Shown: piece after piece, positions 1-10,689 of the stretch
Layout: the number at the start of each line of letters is the position of its first letter
Numbering within the stretch: the stretch's first letter is position 1
DNA from: Cladopsammia gracilis
Taxonomy: Eukaryota > Cnidaria > Anthozoa > Scleractinia > Dendrophylliidae
Assembly: GCA_022457155.1 (NCBI GenBank)
Contig: JAJGOT010000002.1
Coordinates: 447,501 to 511,500, forward strand
DNA length: 64,000 bases
Reading direction: 5' to 3'
Translations under genes and position numbers: made by a program
Notes under the pieces: model-generated
Told to the model about the DNA's origin: nothing
The model's database searches: none
What the model saw: only the letters and a program-made list of their open reading frames with translations

Positions 1-587
1 GAAACCCTTTGGAAACGTTTTGTAAAAATATTTTTTGTAGTTCACTTTGTAACAACTGTGTATTTCTCGCTTTGCTAACACTTTAACAATCCTTGCAAAT
101 ACTCGGGTGTTTTCGTGGCTATTTGAATAGTAAAATGAAACAAAAGATATTTCAAGTTACGTGCTTTAAATCACCGTGCGACTGCTGTCGCGACATCGTT
201 TAATTAACATCCAAGTGAGAGAAAAAACACTTTCCGCAGGTTCGAATTTCGGTGTTCCTACATTTTTCGTCTTTTAAATTAGGGCTGTTGTTAATTTATT
301 TGAACGGTTTCACTTTCTGTTAAAACACTTGTGCTATTGATGCATTTGATTATGTTGCAAACGTAAACAAATCAAAACTGCAACAGAGTAGTTTGTCAAA
401 CATGACATGCACAAAAATATTTCTTTGTTTGTTGCTCAAATAATTATTTTCCACAGTCTTGTAAGTTACATTGGGGCCATTTCTTAACCATCTCAAAGTT
501 TTGCGCCACAATCAAAAGTTGTGCATTTCAAAACTTTTGCTACCTGTTTCGATTCTGTTGAGAATGTAAATGAACCAAAATCACGTC
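1..587. other. Anonymous AT-rich sequence
   Basis: No open frame longer than about 60 codons has a recognisable motif, and no splice-consistent exon is visible. The first bases (gaaaccctttggaaacg) match the GGAAACC-type short repeat seen again at about 3000-3135, so the window probably begins inside or at the edge of another copy. Confidence 0.5.
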
Positions 588-1250
588 AGCGAGACCGTTT
601 CATGTTTCGACATGTTTAAACATTAACCAGTGTTTAGAATAATTTGATGTGTATTGCTTTTTTTTGTCATTCTGCTTTCGATTTTTTTGTCATTCTGCTT
701 TCGACAGTTTTCCTAACGTTTTTTAATTGAAATTAGGGCTATTAATTCATTGGAAAGTTTATCTTCACACTTTCGGCAAAATTTCGGCAGCGAGACCGTC
801 TCATGTTTCGACACGCATGTTAAACATATACCCATGTCTCAGAATTATAATTTGTCATGTAATGCTCTTTTTTGCCACTCTGCGTTCGAACGTTTTCATT
901 TACAATTAGAGCTGAAGTTAATTCATTGGAAAGTTTTTCAAAGGCTTTCAATTTCAGAATGTAAATAAACCAAAATCACGGCAGCGAGACCATCCGGTGT
1001 TTTGACATGCATGTTAAACATAAACTCGTTTCTCAGATTAATAAATTTCTTATGTACTGTTTCTTTTGTCTATCGAAGTTTAAATTCTGCTTTCGAAAGT
1101 TTTCCTTAAGGTTTCGGCTTATTGAAATTAGGGCTGTTGTTAATTCATACTAAACTTTCGCTTTTCCAAGTTTTTCACTATGTGCATTCAATTATGATGA
1201 AAATAAACAAACCAAAACCGAGATGACATTTTAATGCAAATTCATGGTTT
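588..1250. repeat. Degenerate tandem repeat, unit about 195 bp
   Basis: Three related units are seen by eye. The block 'gcgagaccg' followed by 'atgtttcgacatg' occurs near 588, 790 and 982, spaced about 190-200 bp. A second block, 'attagggctgttgttaatt', recurs in variant form near 280, 733, 905 and 1128. Between them a short direct duplication of 'tttgtcattctgctttcga' lies at about 665-705. The units are diverged and contain small indels. There is no coding signal; the short plus-strand frames at 727-968 are only stretches of the repeat without stops. Confidence 0.7.
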
Positions 1251-1270
1251 TGGTGCCACTAAATCCGCAG

Positions 1271-1869
1271 AGTTAGGTTTGCAAAACTGTTTAATTTCCT
1301 TACACAAGTAGTTCTCCCTTTCTAAATCCAGGCCTGCTTGATTTATAATAGGAGGAAGTGTATAAGGTGGAAGTTTTGTTGGATCTTTAAGCAAGTCAAA
1401 CTCCACTTCTTCTTCTTACATTTTTTGGCTTGGATTCCCACTAGGGGAAAATGTTTTAGAAGTTTTCATTATAAACCATGTCAAGTTTTATTTGAACCAA
1501 TTTGCAGGCAGCTATTTATGAACGTTGTATCTCAGTTCACAATCGAACCACTTTTGTCGAACACACCGTGGGTCACAGTCACGCAAACCAGAGAAAACAG
1601 AGTACACCAGTCCTGGGATTATTATCTTCAGATTATCACTAAATTTTGCAACCAAGAATGTGGCTGATGCATTTTTTCTTTAAGGTAGCAATTTTAATTT
1701 AGAGTATAAACATCAAAATAGCGTGCTGAAAATACTTTTCGGCCCACAAATGAATTCTGAAACCTGATGTGTTCGTGCTCACCCGGCCATGAATTTTATG
1801 ATGTTGTGTGAGTTTAATCTGTCCGAAAGTATCTGTCCGACAGAGCAAACGCCGCGATTTTTGAAAGTT
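1271..1869. other. Anonymous sequence, no supported gene
   Basis: A 109-codon plus-strand frame (1338-1667) is open, but its translation shows no motif, no splice context and no repeat homology that I recognise. I treat it as chance. Confidence 0.4.
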
Positions 1870-1873
1870 TTAA

Positions 1874-2525
1874 GGTTACGGTGTACCTTCAGATCGAAAA
1901 TTTATTGAAAATTTTTTTTGGCATCAAAATAAAGTTTACAGACTGAACTTTCATCCAAAAAAAATTATCAAAAAATAGTGAAAATTGACGGAGAAATGAC
2001 GGTATAACTTTTGTGGGCGGAGTTTGTTTATGAAGCGATATGTTAATTTTTCGCTTGTTGGGGACACTTTAAAGAACTACAACGGAAAGGGAATTTGTTC
2101 GATTTTCCTCAAATTTGTACAGAAGCTAGGCTAACATATAATCAACAAAAACGTGTCGGCGAATTTCTTAATTCTGAAAACTTTTTCGTCAAGAGCCATT
2201 TCCGTGCGATCATTCCAATTTTTTTTCTCCCTTTTTCGAAAATATTCAGTAACTTTTCACTGCAATTGTTTTAGCGCTTCGTGTCCGGAAACCCGAGAAC
2301 AAATCAAATTAGCAAAATACAATAATCGCTTTGAGTTATAGCGTTTTAAAGCTGATTCGGACGTTTGAATTTAGACGTCATAAAAAATTCGAACCAAATG
2401 GTTTACATATTTAGATAGCCAGCTCTATAAGCTTTAATGTGATATCTGGGTTTAGGTATATTAAGTGTAATCTTAAGACGCTAGAGCTGTTATACTGGAG
2501 ACAGCCCCAAAGGTACACTGTAACC
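1874..2525. mobile_element. TTAA-flanked non-autonomous DNA transposon (MITE)
   Basis: Both ends read GGTTAC[G/A]GTGTACCTT in inverted orientation (1874 rightwards and 2525 leftwards), and each is flanked directly by TTAA (1870-1873 and 2526-2529). The internal 650 bp has no coding capacity. A TTAA target duplication is characteristic of the piggyBac and Kolobok superfamilies; the termini alone do not decide which. The element resembles the other TTAA-flanked copies at 18035 and 22662 in structure but not in terminal sequence. Confidence 0.75.
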
Positions 2526-2699
2526 TTAACGCTGACGTGAACATAAATGGGCTTCGATATTTTTACACAGAAATTATTTGGTACAACATGTTGCAGGTAA
2601 TTTTCATTATGTCTTCTTAGTTAAACTCTTGTTGTGGTTCTTGTATGTAAGGTTTCGTACAGCTTTCAACGAGTTTGCAAACCCTTTCAGAACTCGGGG

Positions 2700-2990
2700 G
2701 CCTCCCATATAAAAATGACGGGGTGCTTGTTCGAAATTATGTGAAAGTATGTGAATCTCGTTTATTGTCGTGGCACAAAATAATTTCCACCCCTAAGAGG
2801 TACCAATTCTAAAACAACATGTCATATTCTGTCATATTTTTTTTAATCATACCCTGAAAGATACGGCAATAATTCTAACAGAAGTCATTTTAGATTTTGG
2901 TACCCTAAGTGGTACCAATCTACAAATTTTGACCCCTAAAAGGTACCATGAGCGCCCCATCATTTTAATATGGGAGTCGCCCCGGGTTTC
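2700..2990 (+). repeat. Dispersed 'CCCCTAAAAGGTACC' repeat
   Basis: The motif 'cccctaa[g/a]aggtacca' occurs at about 2793 and 2931 with weaker variants near 2850 and 2900, followed by 'atatgggagtcgccccggg'. An inverted relative is present at 50660-50765, showing that this is a dispersed family and not a local accident. It is non-coding. Confidence 0.55.
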
Positions 2991-2999
2991 GGAAGTGCT

Positions 3000-3135
3000 T
3001 AGACACTTTAGAAACGCTTTAGAAACTCTTTGGAAACCCGTTGTAAACCCTTTGGAAACCTGTTCAAAACCCTTTGGAAACCCTTTGAAAACCTGGTTTC
3101 AGGGGGTTTGAAACCCTTTTGAAACCCGGTTTCAC
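3000..3135. repeat. Short tandem repeat based on GGAAACCCTTT
   Basis: Units such as 'ggaaaccctttggaaacc' and 'gaaacccggtttc' recur every 10-20 bp. The same motif opens the window at position 1. Confidence 0.7.
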
Positions 3136-3139
3136 TAAA

Positions 3140-4121
3140 TTACAATGTTTGATAAGACGTGTTTTCATATGGAGGATCACAAATGTACTTTGAACAATTT
3201 GCCAAGACGTGGGGCTCAGCATGCAGTCCCAATCTGAAGGAATCTGTCGGGTTTTCTTCAGAAGGGACAAAGTGCAAGATGACATGTAAATTAGCAGATA
3301 ACGTTAAATGGAAGAATGTTGTTGATGCAGGCATTCCAAGAACCATCCTTTTTCCAGCAAGCAACCAAGGGTGCATTATCAACAAAGCAATCAACCCTAG
3401 TGTTTGAGACAGACGAGCCATCCTTTGCAAAACAAACAGAAGGGCCAATGCTTCCTTCACGATGATGGGCAGATCACTCTCGTGAAGATCCCAATTGCCC
3501 TGAAACTCCTCTTGAAGTTGGCCAGGCAAGCGGAGGATGCCGCCTCAGCCAGATCCTGAGGCATCAGAGAGGACATTTAACTGGAAATGTTTCTCATCCT
3601 TCCACGGTAAAATACCGGATCACAAATCCAGGAAATGCCAATGTTCAAATTCTTCCTTAAATTCGGAAGAAACAGGAATAGCTCTTGAAGACTTCAGTGC
3701 CTCGACATGGCGAAACATGCCGCCTGATAATATAACCTGGTAGCAGGGACAAAAAGTGTAAAGGAGTTTATCTTGCCAACAAATTTCTGCAGGGACTTTA
3801 GAGATACCGTCTTGTGGCTACGTAGATCTTCTTATCGAGGGGCATCAAGAATGCAGTTTTAATAGAGTTTATGACATACCCCAGAAAAATTGGTGTTTGC
3901 GTGGGGACAAGGGTGGAGTTTTCAAGGCAATATAAAGGGCTGCTTGAGTACGTTGGAAGTCAGACCACAAACAAGGATCTGAAGTTGACCAAAATGACGG
4001 TCGTCTATATATTGGGAGCATGGTACACCGTGATAATGAATGCAGCTAGTGGTGATCAAACCGATAGAATGATATAGGTACATGCTAGCTTTCCAACCAA
4101 AGGGGAGAGTATTAAAAACAA
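3140..4121 (-). pseudogene. DIRS/Ngaro-like retroelement: end of RT plus RNase H (degenerate)
   Basis: Read on the minus strand from 4121, the translation starts in a reverse transcriptase at 'FNTLPFGWKAS' and reaches the catalytic 'YIDDR' box near 3997-4011. About 430 bp further on an RNase H domain begins with 'SDASGSG', followed by 'DLPIIVKEALAL' and the C-terminal 'VPSEENPTDSF'. These motifs and their order are typical of the RT-RNase H of DIRS/Ngaro-like tyrosine-recombinase retroelements in cnidarians. The copy is dead: an in-frame TGA (3545-3547) replaces the Trp expected after SDASGSG, and frame changes occur between RT and RNase H and after the RNase H. No recombinase domain or terminal repeats are visible downstream. 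Its upstream edge abuts the tail of the CR1-like LINE exactly, and the N-terminal RT part may be the fragment at 9975-10530. Confidence 0.75.
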
Positions 4122-4366
4122 AGTAAGCAAGCAAGCAAGTTTATTTGTCCCATGATTGATGTTACAGTAGTACAATTCATAGTTTTGATAAGGGAGCAGG
4201 AGCTCTCAACAAACCCTACTGGGCTTACAAGGAGAGCCCCTGTTACATCGTGTTTTTACCTACTTTACAATAACATGGCTATTAGTTACTTATTCATTAC
4301 CTAAATCATATTTCAATACATATGAATATATTTTAGTGTTTGCTAAATACATTTCTAGCAATAAGA

Positions 4367-6400
4367 TTATTTACAGAGAAGATAGTTTTTGATTTTTTTC
4401 TTAAAGATATATATTGACTTAGACATTTTTATATCTGGTGGAAGGTTATTCCAGATCTGACTTCCTCTATATTTTATTGAATGTTTGTTATAGTTTGTTC
4501 GTACGTAATCTACATGAATCTTTGTTGAAGATCTGGTATTGTGGCTGTGCAAATCCCTATTAAGGGTAAAAAACTTGTCAAATGTCATTGGCAGCATTTT
4601 GTTGAAGTAACGAAACATGAATAAAGCAGTTTTCTCTTTATTTATTTCATCAATTGGAAGAATTGATAATTTTTTGAAAAGAGGGAGAGTGTGATCTCTG
4701 TAATCGGAAAATGTTATTATTCTTATAATTTTCTTCTGTAGTTTTCTTATTGTTTCCAGTCTCGATTGATATGTATTTGCCCAGATGACATTTCCATAAT
4801 GGAGATATGGATAAACTAGTGCATAATAAAGCGTTCTTAATACTTTAAGTGACACATAATGTCGAGCTTTACAAAGAATTCCTGTTGTTTTTGAGATTTT
4901 GTGTTGAATATAGTCAATGTGCTGTTTCCATGTTAATTTGGAGTCTATGTTTACCCCCAAGAATTTTGTACAATCTACTTGTTTTATCTCTTTGTCGTTG
5001 ATTTTTATTTTAAGTGGTTCCTCAGTTTTCTTATTTTTTGCTTTAAAAAGTATAACTTGGGTCTTTTTTATGTTTAAAGTAAGTTTATTTGCTTCTAACC
5101 ATTGTGATACATTTTTTAGTTCGTTGTTTAATGTATGGTTGAGTACTTTGATATTAGTATCCGAGAAAAATGCGTTAGTATCATCTGCAAAAAGAATAAA
5201 CGATAATATTTCTGAGCATTTGTGGATGTCATTCATGTAAATTAAAAAGAGCAGTGGGCCTAGAACTGAGCCTTGTGGTACACCACAAGTTATTTTTTCT
5301 TCAGTCGATATGATATTATTTAATTTAACTATCTGGTTCCTGTTTGTTAGATAATTTTTGAACCATTCAAGAGTTATTCCCCTTATTCCATAGTGCTGAA
5401 GTTTAGAAATTAACATAGAGTGGTTGACAGTATCAAATGCTTTTGATAAGTCGAGAAATATCCCAGCAGTAAACTTGTTTTTGTCAATTGCATCCGTTAG
5501 CTTTGCTATTAAATCTATAATAGCTGTCTCAGTCAAGTGATTTTTCCGAAATCCAAATTGTTTACTGTATAGTATGTTGTGTTTTTCTATAAAGCTAATT
5601 AATCTGTTGTACATTATTCTTTCCAATACTTTTGAGAAACATGGTAAAACAGCTATTGGTCTGTAATTAGAGAACAAACTCTCGTCTTCATTCTTGTATA
5701 CAGGTGTGACAAGTGACGTCTTTAAGTTTTCAGGAATCCTACCTGTTGTGAATGATTTATTGAAAATTGAAGTAAGAGGTTGCTTGATAAGAGGCGCTAT
5801 CTGTTGTATCGCTCTTGGACTAAGGTCATCAATTCCTGTGCTTTTTGTAGGATCTATTTTCAGCAACTCTTTTTCTACCTCATTTTCCGTAACCGGTTTA
5901 ATAAAAAAGCTTTCATAGTGATTTCTTTCTAAAAAAGTTTCAAATCTTGTAGAAGATGGTGCTATTTTATCGGCAAGGGTAGGGCCTACATTTGCAAAAT
6001 ATTCATTAAATTTATTTGCTATGTCAAGTGGATCAGTTATCTCACTATTATTATAGATAAATGCTTTTGGCAAATTTTTGCGGGTTTTCTGTTTGTTGAT
6101 TATCTCATTTATTATACTCCATGTTTGTCTCATATTATGTTTAGTTTGTTCAAATTTTTCCTTATAGTATCTCTTTTTGGATATTCTTATTAAGTGATGC
6201 AGCTTGTTTCGGTATTGTTTATATATACATTTGTTTTCTACTGAGGGTCTTTTTACTGATTTCTTATATAGTTTATTAATTTTTGTTTTTGAGAGATTTT
6301 TGAATTCCTTTCGTTAGCCACGGTTTTTGTTGGAATTTGTTAATTCTGCTTGTATAAGTTTTAATTGGTAGAGCTTTATCATATAGGTTATATAGCTTAT
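4367..6400 (-). pseudogene. CR1-like LINE ORF2, reverse transcriptase and C-terminal part
   Basis: The longest open part (4367-6133) encodes a complete RT: 'NYRPIAVLPCFSKVLE', 'FGFRKNHLTETAI', 'IFLDLSKAFDTVNH', 'GVPQGSVLGPLLF' and the catalytic 'FADD' at 5180-5191, followed by 'FLGVNID' and the C-terminal 'HSIKYRGSQIWNNLP' typical of Jockey/CR1 elements. The reading frame extends upstream of 6133 to about 6290 ('KCIYKQYRNKLHHLIRISKK'), where a frame change in an A-rich run ('ctcaaaaacaaaaatta') moves it. A second frame change near 6400 joins it to the endonuclease part. Without these two lesions ORF2 would be about 1,070 residues. It makes cDNA by target-primed reverse transcription in the family; this copy cannot. 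Confidence 0.88.
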
Positions 6401-7575
6401 TATAAAATATATGATTCATTAGGATCATTATTTTGGGTTACATCTGTCCAATCTTCTTGTAATAGGTCGATCATTAATTTGTCAATGTTTTCTGCATTTA
6501 TATGTCGATTCACTTGGGTTACCCTTGGCGCTTTATCTATTTTAATGTCTTGTTTGACTGTGAAAATCGGAAGATGATCTGATATATCAGTGAGCAGTAT
6601 GCCTCGTAAATCATTACCGTTGAGTCGGTTTGTTAGTATATTGTCTATCAATGTTGCACTCCTATCCGTTATCCTTGTTGGTTTAGTCACGAGCGGATAG
6701 AAAGAAGACGAAAATAACTGATGCATGAACTTGTCAACGGACGATACTTGATTCATTTTGAGCATATCAATATCTATGTCACCCATTAAGTAGAACAATT
6801 TGTTTTCTTTATTTATTTTACTTAATAAATTTTCAAGATTGTCTTCAAATTCATTCAATTTACTATTCGGTGGGCGATATAAGACCCCTATTACTATTGA
6901 TTCTCTCTTAGTAGTTTTTAGTTCAATGAATAAAGTTTCTAAAACACCTTCATTAAAAAGTGATAGATCCTCTCTTAACCTGAAGTTAATTCGTTCTGCA
7001 ATGTACATTCCTACACCACCCCCTGTTCTATTTTTGCGATTTGCTGTTATCAATTTATAGTCACGAATATTGTACATGTTTGCGCAATCTTCGGTTAGCC
7101 AGGTTTCTGTTAATCCCATTATAGAAAAGTTGTGTTTTAGTGCTGTCAAATAATTAGATAGCTCATCAAATTTGTTTCTGATGCTTCTGATATTAATATG
7201 TAGCAAGGAAAGTTCATCACTATTTATAGAAATATTTTCGCTCTGTAGCAGATTGTTAAAACTTTCCTCAGTATAGTAGTGGCATTTGTCACCGGAAACT
7301 TGTTTGAATAGATAATTGCTGTCAGGGTCAATGTCATGATCTGTTTGAATTCCATAGTTGTTATTTAACCAGAATGGGTTGCTATTAGAACAGTTTGAAT
7401 TATTCTTGATTACATTTCTCAGGTTATATTGCGGATTTACTTCATAGCAAAGCTCAGCATTATTCAATTGGTGAAATGGCAAAGAAAGACATTTCATACA
7501 ATGAAGTTGTTGATCATCTTCGTTGTTCCTGATTTCTTCATTATTTAAATCTCTTTGGCATATGTTGCAAATCAT
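6400..7575 (-). pseudogene. CR1-like LINE ORF2, N-terminal zinc finger and APE endonuclease part
   Basis: Starts at ATG 7575, 63 bp after the ORF1 stop. Residues 3-35 form a PHD-like cluster (C3-x2-C6, H25/C26-x2-C29, H35). An apurinic-type endonuclease follows: 'HINIRSIRNKFDE', 'LTETWL' (catalytic Glu), 'GVLYRPP', 'DNILTN' and 'SDHLPIF' (catalytic His). One key position is changed: the usual GDxN box reads 'MGDIDIDML', with Asp where the catalytic Asn is expected. The frame stops at 6400-6402, but the correct continuation ('NKLYNLYDKALPI') is present one frame away, so the stop is caused by a small indel at the T/A run 'tatattttataataag'. Confidence 0.85.
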
Positions 7576-7638
7576 TTTGGTTATTCAGTTGTAAGGTACA
7601 TGTATTTCATAATGTGAACTGATTATAGATGTTATTCA

Positions 7639-8265
7639 TCATTCTCTAGCTAGTTGATTTATATCTTCAGCTGTGTTAATCATAACAATAGAGTCATCCA
7701 GTTTTCTTACCCTGATCTTGCCGTCGGTTGTCCACACATTTTTAATTTTCATGGCCTTTCTTAGCTCATTAAGTGATTTAACTTTTCCGGCATTAATGGC
7801 TGTGAGATCTTCTGCAATCCAATAATTACTGCCTTTGAATTCCCTTTTTGATTTCATTATCTTCTCTTTCGTTTTATGAGACTGAAATTTGATAAGGATG
7901 GGTCTGGCCTTCTTTGCATCAAATTTTCCCTCTGGGCTGTATTTACCAGCTCGGTGGGCGATCTCAATTTCATTCTCTTCCACACTAACGTGAAGTTTTT
8001 CCTCAAATATTTCTACGGCAATTCTCTCTGGTGTTGTCTCCTCGTCTTCAATTTCTTTCACTCCAAACAATCTAACGCTGTTCTTGCGTGTGTACTGCTC
8101 CAGGTTGTTGTGGTCATTCTTTATTTTATCTAGCGCCGCAATCTTCGCGTTAAGCTCTGCTTCGAGAAACTGAAAGGAGGCATTCACATCTTCCTCTAAA
8201 GTACCAAGCATTCCACTGAAGACCGAAGTAAGTTGTACTATCTGTTGAAAGATGAACATGGTCAT
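7639..8265 (-). CDS. CR1-like LINE ORF1 protein (RRM/Transposase_22-like)
   Basis: About 208 residues. A short helical N-terminus leads into 'NLEQYTRKNSVRLFGV', the hallmark start of the L1 ORF1p-type RNA-recognition fold, followed by 'EIEIAHRAG', 'RPILIKFQSHKTKEKIMK', 'WIAEDLT' and a C-terminal domain ending 'INTAEDINQLARE'. ORF1 proteins bind the element RNA as a nucleoprotein. The open frame can be extended to 8271 only with a GTG codon; I chose the ATG at 8265. The coiled coil is short compared with the plus-strand LINE ORF1 at 24030. The frame is intact, although ORF2 is not. Confidence 0.8.
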   Translation of the reverse strand: MTMFIFQQIVQLTSVFSGMLGTLEEDVNASFQFLEAELNAKIAALDKIKNDHNNLEQYTRKNSVRLFGVKEIEDEETTPERIAVEIFEEKLHVSVEENEIEIAHRAGKYSPEGKFDAKKARPILIKFQSHKTKEKIMKSKREFKGSNYWIAEDLTAINAGKVKSLNELRKAMKIKNVWTTDGKIRVRKLDDSIVMINTAEDINQLARE

Positions 8266-8412
8266 ATCCACTGTTATCGTTACAAGTGGTTTGTGAACTA
8301 ACGAGGGAGGTCAGTAATAATTACTGATCCTAATCAAATCCTATCGTTCTCTCTCTGTATTATATCAATGATTGCAGCATAATTAGGAGTTTTGATTCCA
8401 AGTGTCTGATGA

Positions 8413-8625
8413 AAATTGGGGCAGTCCTTTTTGTTAGCTGGGGAAATTATCAGGAGTAATACTAAACGTGCTAAAATGGACTAATATTAAAAATATTGCA
8501 GCGTGCACACTGCAATATAAAAATATTGCTGTTAACCCTATTTTACCACGTTTAAGTATCCCTCCTGATGATTTTGTTATGAAAAGACCATTTGGGTTTT
8601 ACCCTTGCTATTTCTGGCACTAACA
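8413..8625. mobile_element. Hairpin MITE (imperfect inverted repeat)
   Basis: The core reads 'aatattgcag' ... 'ctgcaatat' around an 8-bp loop near 8500-8515. The arms extend outwards with 'taaacgtg[c/g]taaaat' and 'atcaggag' in matching inverted positions, giving about 60 bp of well-paired arm and weaker similarity beyond. No coding sequence. Confidence 0.65.
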
Positions 8626-8706
8626 TTTGTTTAAATTGGAATCCCGCTAAGTAATTTACAACTGAAGACAAAACTTTCTAAAATAAATAAACAGTACACA
8701 AGAAAA

Positions 8707-9190
8707 CTATTCCAGGAGATATGTGAACACAAAGATATTCAATTGTTTACACCTCATACAAGGTTTCTCATTTATACAAAATAACAATTTTAGTGAATTA
8801 GTACTAACCACAACTGACTGATTACAAATTAAACTTGTTTCGGGCTCAATGGATTTTTCCTTTAACCCCTTTTCTTCTTTTTCCTCACTGTAGTTTTGTT
8901 CAACATCTTCCTTAATACATTTTTCTTCATTTACTTTGACATTAATTCCAACATGTTTTGAAGTCATTCCCTGCAAGATTTCATTTGCATTCCTCTTAAG
9001 TGTTGATGACGTACATTTATACGCCATTACCCCATCAGATGATCAATGGCCAGTAGTTTCTTGAATAATCTGTTCTGGTAAACCGCCATCATACAATTGC
9101 GTAGCACAACTACACCGAAGGGAATGAATAGTATTTTTCAAACTTCTGGCACTCGAAAGATGTAATTGGTCTTTTAAATCTGTGCTCCTT
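8707..9190 (-). pseudogene. Crypton-like tyrosine recombinase, C-terminal part
   Basis: Minus-strand translation from about 9190 gives 'SLKNTIHSLRCSCATQLYDG', 'GLPEQIIQETTGH' and then 'SSDGVMAYKCTSSTLKR'. This corresponds to the C-terminal catalytic block of Crypton/DUF3504-type tyrosine recombinases: the HxLR box (here HSLR), the TGHRS box and the tyrosine nucleophile in 'MAY'. The Arg of TGHR is replaced by an in-frame TGA at 9043-9045, most simply from CGA. An open frame of 106 codons continues to 8707 with an acidic/lysine-rich tail. Recombinases of this type cut and rejoin DNA at short sites; this copy lacks the N-terminal half and a catalytic Arg, so it is a relic. Confidence 0.72.
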
Positions 9191-9199
9191 TATAAAATG

Positions 9200-9465
9200 A
9201 AAAATAAAAAAACAGTTTGTCGGGATAAAAATGTGACCAAAATAATTAAAGTTGCAGCCTTACCTTTGGGCTCTGCCAAAGCATCATTTCCGAATTCTGC
9301 ATTAAAAAAATCGCTGATTCGTCTTCTGATGAATCCTCCATGCTTCCTTCAAGTGAGTCAGGCACTGAATAAAATGACTGAGTACTCTGGGTTATAAAGT
9401 ATGCAAATTTTTGTAAACATTCTCGTCAACAACAAATAAATTCAATAATGTTCACACATGATCAT
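9200..9465. other. Anonymous sequence
   Basis: No motif, splice pattern or repeat recognised. A 71-codon plus-strand frame (9182-9397) is lysine-rich and looks like chance. Confidence 0.4.
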
Positions 9466-9860
9466 AGTTACATAATCCTCACAACAACTGAGGAATTGAG
9501 GGTTAAGTAATCGCTACCACACTGTATAGTGTACGTAGTCACAATAACTGCTAATTTCATTGGTATACATGTAGCTGTATTTAAAATCAACGTGACAGCC
9601 AAAGGGGCGGCTAAAATCGAAGATATATTGTATAGGGAGAACAAAAGGATTTTATGAGGACCAAATGTTATTAGTTAAATAATCTTCACAACAACTCAGG
9701 ATTTCGGGGTTACAAAATGGTCATTGCACTGTATACATAGCAACAATCTCTGCTAACTTCATTGTTATAGCTGTATTCAAAATGAATACAACAGCCAAAG
9801 GGGTGGCTAAAATCGAAGATACAGTACAGAGAGAAAACAATGGGTTTTTTTGAGAAACAA
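9466..9860. repeat. Tandem duplication, two units of about 200 bp
   Basis: Unit 1 (about 9466-9660) and unit 2 (about 9672-9860) share 'cacaacaact[g/c]agga', 'cactgtata', 'acagccaaagggg[c/t]ggctaa' and 'aatcgaagata' in the same order. Identity looks to be roughly 80 percent by eye. Non-coding. Confidence 0.75.
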
Positions 9861-9870
9861 TAATTATAAT

Positions 9871-9992
9871 AGATAATTAATTTGGCTCACAGCATTATTA
9901 GGTATATTGCAATCAGCTTCGGGCTGCACCCTTAGCTTCCTGCAATATACCTAATAATGCTGCGAGCCTCAGTAATTATCTATTAAATAATA
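9871..9992. mobile_element. Hairpin / foldback repeat
   Basis: Near-perfect arms of about 45-50 bp: 'agcattattaggtatattgc' near 9897 is matched by its complement ending near 9962, with a loop of about 20 bp containing 'cagcttcgggctgc'. The outer arms ('agataatta' / 'taattatct') also pair. It lies exactly where the DIRS-like RT fragment breaks off, so it probably inserted into that element. Confidence 0.8.
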
Positions 9993-10530
9993 TCCAAAGA
10001 AAATGGAAGATCTTTGATCCACAGATTGAGGAATCTCATCGTGGCACATGCGAGGTTTTGATGGCTCTACAGTAATTGGCATAACCAAGTGAGGTGACAC
10101 TTTTCCCACTTTCCCCCAAACTGACAAAGATCCATTGGCCACCCACTCCAGAATAGTTTCTGAGATAAATTCAGAAATGGCCTGACAACTTTTACTGTTG
10201 GAAAAAAGGGCACGGGGGGTTGAGGGGCTGCTATAGACTTGGCCTTGAAATGAACCCTCAAACGTAACGAAAAATTCTTTCACATCTACACCAAACTCCA
10301 GGTAACAAAGAAATGTGGAACAGACCATGGAATAAGAAGAATGAGGGGTCGTGAAAATGGAGAAGACCCGGCAAAGCATGGACTTTCCCAGAGGCCACCA
10401 TCTTGGGAGACAGTAGTAAACTGGCCCAGTTGGAGGGTTTGCCTTTCCAGTTACACCAGACAGGAGTAGACCTAACGGATTCTTGAGCGTTTTTTAACTG
10501 AAGATCAAACAGCGATGATGACGTGGGCAA
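9975..10530 (-). pseudogene. DIRS/Ngaro-like retroelement: N-terminal RT fragment
   Basis: Minus-strand reading gives 'ISETILEWVANGSLSVWGKV', 'LVMPITVEPSKPRMCHDE' and, after a one-base frame change, 'RFLNLWIKDLPFSLD'. These are the first RT blocks of the retroelement type whose later blocks (FNTLPFGWKAS, YIDDR, RNase H) lie in the same orientation at 3140-4121. Upstream (10258-10530) a frame with 'STPVWCNWKGKPSNWASLL' may be its preceding region, also frameshifted. The sequence stops abruptly at a hairpin repeat. Alternatives are two independent fragments of one family. Confidence 0.65.
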
Positions 10531-10689
10531 GGTGAAAAAGAAAAAAGAAATGGGAAAAAGACAAATAGATCAGGGAAAAGGGGAGCAACCAACCAGGCCG
10601 ATCTGATGTGTTGCTTAGAAAACTCATCTGAGATTGACCAAATTGATAGCGGATGTCCCCCATGGCGAAAAACAAAAGGAAAAGGAATT

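Larger units (their letters stand above)
4122..8290 (-). mobile_element. CR1/Jockey-superfamily LINE, near full length, inactivated
   Basis: A minus-strand non-LTR retrotransposon with ORF1 (7639-8265), ORF2 (4367-7575 with two frameshifts), a 240-bp 3' UTR and a 3' end reading 'acaaataaacttgcttgc', a short (CTTG)n tail in place of poly(A), at 4122-4143. Microsatellite tails and a lack of clear target duplications are usual in CR1/L2-type elements; I found no convincing target duplication here. The 5' boundary is soft (about 8275-8330). The element truncates a DIRS-like RT at its 3' side. Confidence 0.8.

Noticed and set aside
4917..5918. Plus-strand frames of 74-107 codons
   Set aside because: Antisense to the CR1-like ORF2.
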